Shown in pieces: positions 44,559 through 47,861 of a DNA stretch of 47,861 nucleotides (within the stretch, counting starts at the first letter, position 1; every line of letters starts with the position of its first letter). This DNA comes from Aminobacter sp. AP02 (GTDB lineage Bacteria; Pseudomonadota; Alphaproteobacteria; Rhizobiales; Rhizobiaceae): positions 1-47,861 of the forward strand of contig NZ_QGGX01000027.1 in NCBI RefSeq assembly GCF_003148805.1, given 5' to 3'. The notes under the pieces were generated by a model that was not told the origin of the DNA, made no database searches, and saw only the letters and a program-made list of their open reading frames with translations. Position numbers and translations under genes: made by a program.

Positions 44559-46637
44559 TTGGATAATAATCTGAAAAATATCGGGCGAGGTCGCGGCCCA
44601 AGAAATCCTCATAACGAAAACGGGCAAAATGTCCGTGATCTGAAAAGTGATTTTACCGACGAAGCGAGTGCGTCCCGCCCACGATTCTCATTTTGCATCA
44701 CCGGACATCCCTTTTCATACCACCTAACAGCGCTCATGCCGTATTTTGGCGAAAAGTTTTGCCAGCGGTTTGAACGCGCTTGGAGGAATGCGGCCACCTT
44801 TCAGAGCGGACCGACCTCAAACAATTACTTCAAAGCGGCCCGCACGGCCTTTCTACTCATTGGCCGAAGAGGGGCGGCCGAACCCACGTCAGCGGAAGGC
44901 ACAATTCTTCGAGGGTTTCGTGACGGGCCGAAATGGATTCCGAGCGACCAAGAGTGGGCAGCGATACTAGCTAATTTGGCAGGGGCAATACTTACCCTTA
45001 GCGACGACTCCTTCATAAGCAAGGGAAGCGCAGAGAGTCGGAACAAAAAGTTCGAGTCTCTCCGTTCTGCGCTTCGATGGCTCTCTGGCCAAGGTCTGAT
45101 CCCGGAAATCGAGCTAGAAGGAAACCGACTTCGCGAAGAGTTCGGGGCAGCCTCAAAGTGTCTGGCGACGATCAAATTCGAAGCGGGGAGGTTCGATATC
45201 TCAGGCCTGAGCTTGCGTGAGGCGTCCAACAGGTTTTCTACCTGTAACAGGGAAATGCTTGACGAGCTGCGGAAACAGCTCTGGATCGAGCTTAAAGAGA
45301 ACTTGGATCTCTATGAGCAGGGCCAAGTGCTCATGAGCGACCCCACCTTGCCAGATTTTCCCGAAGTCGAAAACCTACTCACTCTGTATTCGCGAGTAGG
45401 CCTCAGAAGCAAGAAACATCACGAGACCCTCGGGTTTTCCCGGCAGCAAGCGTTAGGATTAGCCCTGAAAATATTCAGGCATCGCTCAATCAAAGGAAAC
45501 TCGACTTCACTGAAGGCAATCGAATTTGCGAGATCGATTATCGGAAACGATGAAGCGCAGCCCTATTATGAGGCGACCAACAAGAGTCTGAATGCAGCTT
45601 ACCATATTATTCTGATCGACCTAGGTGCGAACTGCCAGCCTACCGATGATATCCCGTATGAATGCTACTCCGACAAACCTCGGAGAGGAAGGATAAGGGT
45701 CCGAAGCGTTCGCCTTAATAAGAACAGGAGCAACGGCAAAGCCGTTCCTGGTGTTCTTAAGGAAGACATTTCCGAGACAGAGCTATTCTTAGCGACGAAG
45801 AACTTACCAGACCGCCCGTCTGGCGTGGTGATTATAGAGATATGGAAAAAGCTCACTGCTTCCATGAGAAGTCGGACGGGACTGACAGCTGAGCGTCTGT
45901 GGGTTTGGCGCAATGCTGGCTGGTCTGAAGTCCGAACTTCACTGGTGTCCATGTCATCTGACCGATGGCCTGCCTTCCTCGCGCGACATGCGGAAAACGA
46001 GGTGTTTGGCGGACTCCAAATCACTCGGCAAAGCATTCGAACTGCCGTCCGTAACGCCAGAGGCGAAGCTGGACATCTTGATATCGCGGTAGAGCAAGCG
46101 CTTATGGGCCATTCCAGCGCGAAGACAACATTCGAGTATCTGAGCGAAGGAGCTACAAGATCGCTTCTCGAAAGCCAGATAAGGGATTTCATAGATGCTT
46201 GGGAGGCCGTGAGCGTTCGCGATATCGATTCTGCAGCACAACTGCTGGGAATCCCGTCAGCAGAGCTTTCCAATCGAGCACAACTTGGTATTGAAAACGG
46301 CTTAGCCATTTTAGCTAGTCGGGCAGAGGAGCGCACGAGCTCTGCCCCTCGCGATTCTTCTCCGGTTCTTTCGAAGGCTGCTCAAGAGTTTTCCATTTCG
46401 ACTGTCTCCATGACAAACCTTGAATTGGCGCGTCGCGCACTCCGCCAACAATTCGAGATCATGGTGAACGTGAACCCTCAGCGGTTCGTCCGAAAATGGC
46501 TACCCTGGATGGCGATAGTAGAAGGTTACTGCGCACGCTTAGAGCAGAGCCGCTTCCGCCTTCAGTTCTCTAGAGTCTGCAAGGATGTAGACCAACACCT
46601 ATACGAAGGCTCCTTAAGGATACCATTGCTATGGTAG
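44559..46637 (+). CDS. Large non-canonical tyrosine recombinase
   Basis: A 692-residue protein. Only the catalytic end is recognisable: QSIR (Gln491-Arg494, in place of the usual H-x-x-R), then LMGHSSAKTTFEYL with His518 and the nucleophile candidate Tyr527, at the normal nine-residue spacing. The first catalytic Arg is not certain (perhaps in SRTGLTAERLW). About 490 residues precede the box and 165 follow it, far larger than phage or XerC/D-type integrases. The start is probably TTG 44559, without a good ribosome site. It overlaps the next gene by seven bases. It probably drives integration of the island into comM. Confidence 0.78.
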   Translation: MDNNLKNIGRGRGPRNPHNENGQNVRDLKSDFTDEASASRPRFSFCITGHPFSYHLTALMPYFGEKFCQRFERAWRNAATFQSGPTSNNYFKAARTAFLLIGRRGAAEPTSAEGTILRGFRDGPKWIPSDQEWAAILANLAGAILTLSDDSFISKGSAESRNKKFESLRSALRWLSGQGLIPEIELEGNRLREEFGAASKCLATIKFEAGRFDISGLSLREASNRFSTCNREMLDELRKQLWIELKENLDLYEQGQVLMSDPTLPDFPEVENLLTLYSRVGLRSKKHHETLGFSRQQALGLALKIFRHRSIKGNSTSLKAIEFARSIIGNDEAQPYYEATNKSLNAAYHIILIDLGANCQPTDDIPYECYSDKPRRGRIRVRSVRLNKNRSNGKAVPGVLKEDISETELFLATKNLPDRPSGVVIIEIWKKLTASMRSRTGLTAERLWVWRNAGWSEVRTSLVSMSSDRWPAFLARHAENEVFGGLQITRQSIRTAVRNARGEAGHLDIAVEQALMGHSSAKTTFEYLSEGATRSLLESQIRDFIDAWEAVSVRDIDSAAQLLGIPSAELSNRAQLGIENGLAILASRAEERTSSAPRDSSPVLSKAAQEFSISTVSMTNLELARRALRQQFEIMVNVNPQRFVRKWLPWMAIVEGYCARLEQSRFRLQFSRVCKDVDQHLYEGSLRIPLLW

Positions 46638-47818
46638 TCAACTCACCACAACTATCTTCTCACTCTTGCTCGCAGCACGATGAAATCTTAGGAGCGCTTT
46701 CCAAACCACACTGGCTTGTCGAGGGTAGGCTGCTAGATAACCAGTGGAGTGTGCAAATCGGGGATGCTGAGAACGAACGCCCGCTGTTTGTGGATTTTGA
46801 TCAGCCGATTACACCCTGGCCAGATGCAAAATCTCTCACCGATCCTGCTTTCGAGCTTGATCTAATCACGATCAAGCTCATTTTCGTCCTCGCACTAAAA
46901 CCGAAGCCATTAGGGTGGATCACATCTAGAATATCTGTAGGCCCTAATATCGTAAACAACTACATAGATTTTATTCGTTGGCGCACCGACAGAGGTGTCT
47001 TGAACAACAAATCACTCAACGCCGCTTGGTTCAATGAGTATGATGCCTCGTTGAAGCGCTGTTCGCGCGAAGGTCTTTTGAATCTTACCAGTCGGGCGAA
47101 GTCCATCTTGCAGGCTGTCGGGAGAAAAGCGATCAAGCTGCCTGTTGATGTTAGGGGAGACATTTCCGGTGATGCGCTAGCCAAGTTGTTGGGGGTTGGA
47201 GGCGCTACATCTGTCACACCGGAGGCACGTCAATACATAGAAGTATATTTTAAAGAAAAGAGACTCCGTTACACTCGCAATTCACGAGAACGAGCGACAC
47301 CGCTGCCGCTGGGCGGTGATGTCGTTACTACGGCTGCTTCACGACACTATAAGGTGTGGTACGATCTCTGGCGTTTACGCAGTTATCTTTCCCACGATCC
47401 TATCGGCTATCGAGCTTTCAAGACCCGTAGAGAGGTCTCTAGGCATTGTCGAAAATTCTTTCGCGATTCCGTTCGTACTGAGGATGCTCCGGCCTACCAG
47501 ACAAGCTTCCTAATAAATGCATCTCTGAAACTTCTCTTGGACCCGATTGCCAAGAAGCTCGTCGATTTGGTCACATATGGGGTTGATGATGAAGGCTCGC
47601 TCAAGAACAAAGACCTTCTTCGCGAGTGCAATCAGCGACTTATCGCGCTAGGATTTTCAGCGTTATCGCAGACCTACCATCTTTATCGTGGGAGGAAGGT
47701 AGACGGAACGACGCTCCATCAAATGTTGTTCAGAATCTTGCCAATGGCGGCACGTGTCATAACTGCTGAACCGCCCCGGGTTTGCCGGAGGCTCCAACTT
47801 TTGAGAGATTGGAGCTGA
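46631..47818 (+). pseudogene. Second recombinase-operon gene, cut by an IS3-family element
   Basis: The frame encodes 395 residues, but only about the first 378 are native; from 47767 the codons come from the end of an insertion sequence (last native residues ARVITA). The native part has no named domain. Its mixed alpha-helical N-terminus (DFIRWRTDRGVLNN, LNAAWFNEYDASLKR) looks like the DNA-binding arm of a long tyrosine recombinase whose catalytic part would lie beyond the insertion; this is inference. The ATG lies within the end of the first recombinase gene, so the two are coupled. Confidence 0.65.
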
Positions 47819-47861
47819 TATGAGCAAGACAACGAACAAATTCTCGCCTGAGGTCCGTGAC
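47767..47861 (+). mobile_element. IS3-family insertion sequence, left end
   Basis: The terminal sequence TGAACCGCCCCGGGTTTGCC at 47767 is a typical IS3-group end (TG start, IS51-like), and an orfA starts 53 bp inside it. The element runs past the window, so the other end, the target duplication and completeness cannot be seen. Confidence 0.8.
47820..47861 (+). CDS. IS3-family transposase OrfA, 5' end only
   Basis: Fourteen codons are visible, reading MSKTTNKFSPEVRD, which is the usual start of OrfA proteins of IS3-group elements; these bind the element ends through a helix-turn-helix and are frameshift-fused to OrfB. GGAG lies five bases before the ATG. The remainder is outside the window. 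Confidence 0.8.
   Translation, partial: MSKTTNKFSPEVRD

Larger units (their letters stand above)
43950..47861 (+). mobile_element. Genomic island inserted in comM (left end, continues past the window)
   Basis: DNA from about 43950 is much richer in A and T than the flanking chromosome and codes with different codon choice. It begins within a comM codon, carries two boundary repeats, 590 bp without genes, then a recombinase operon with overlapping genes, and finally an IS3-family element. No relaxase, phage or cargo gene is visible in this part. The exact junction base and the right end cannot be set from this window. Confidence 0.85.

Noticed and set aside
47767-47818. C-terminal 17 residues of the 395-residue frame as part of the native protein
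   Set aside because: These codons coincide with the terminal inverted repeat of an IS3-family element.
43950-47861. AbaR/Tn6022-like transposon in comM
   Set aside because: No tniA/B/C-like genes are visible; the first genes are tyrosine-recombinase-like.
1-47861. CRISPR arrays, rRNA genes, replication origin
   Set aside because: No regularly spaced repeats, no rRNA-like sequence and no cluster of DnaA boxes were noticed.

Overview
The window looks like a chromosomal segment of a GC-rich alphaproteobacterium of the Rhizobiales, most likely Phyllobacteriaceae (Mesorhizobium or Aminobacter type). This rests on gene order (trpF-trpB-trpA-accD-folC; infC, rpmI-rplT, pheS-pheT), on rhizobial-type protein sequences (an AccD without zinc cysteines, DUF2852) and on rhizobial promoter shapes. 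Genus-level naming is inference.

Region 1 (1-8,730, mostly minus strand) holds the tryptophan and fatty-acid/folate block trpF-trpB-trpA-accD-folC, a YgjP-like metallopeptidase, a DUF2852 membrane protein, a BenE-type transporter and an alpha/beta hydrolase. Region 2 (8,850-15,750, plus strand) is translational. It has infC with an ATT start, an ICMT-like methyltransferase, rpmI-rplT behind a recognisable promoter and leader hairpin, then pheS, an ASCH-domain gene and pheT joined by ATGA overlaps. A terminator with a competing antiterminator fold lies between rplT and pheS, and a second perfect terminator is buried in the first codons of the gene after pheT.

Region 3 (15,800-26,940) is ordinary core metabolism and envelope: cytochrome b561, YceI, a Gfo/Idh/MocA oxidoreductase, a spermidine-synthase-like protein, uppP, a GST, queG, an epimerase-like protein, mepA, mgsA, glk, dapB and gpmA. 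A tRNA-Leu(CAG) with a clear promoter and terminator follows. Region 4 (27,442-32,308) is a surface-polysaccharide cassette of less regular codon use: a GtrB-like glycosyltransferase, a SAM methyltransferase, a GtrA domain fused to a large polytopic (GT-C-like) domain, and a DUF616 glycosyltransferase-like protein.

Region 5 (32,360-43,449) carries small membrane proteins, an RlpA-like protein and an orphan ATP-grasp protein. It also has a four-gene galactose oxidation operon (dehydrogenase, DgoK, DgoA, lactonase; dgoD is not present), a GGDEF-EAL protein, gshB, a CmlA/FloR-like exporter and a diguanylate cyclase broken by a one-base frameshift.

Region 6 (43,719-47,861) is the most unusual. 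comM (yifB) is cut after about 77 codons by AT-rich foreign DNA. The island begins with a gene-less, repeat-bearing stretch, followed by an operon of a 692-residue non-canonical tyrosine recombinase overlapping a second long gene. That second gene is itself cut by an IS3-family element running off the window. This resembles multi-recombinase elements (GInt or RIT style) but matches none that I can name with confidence.
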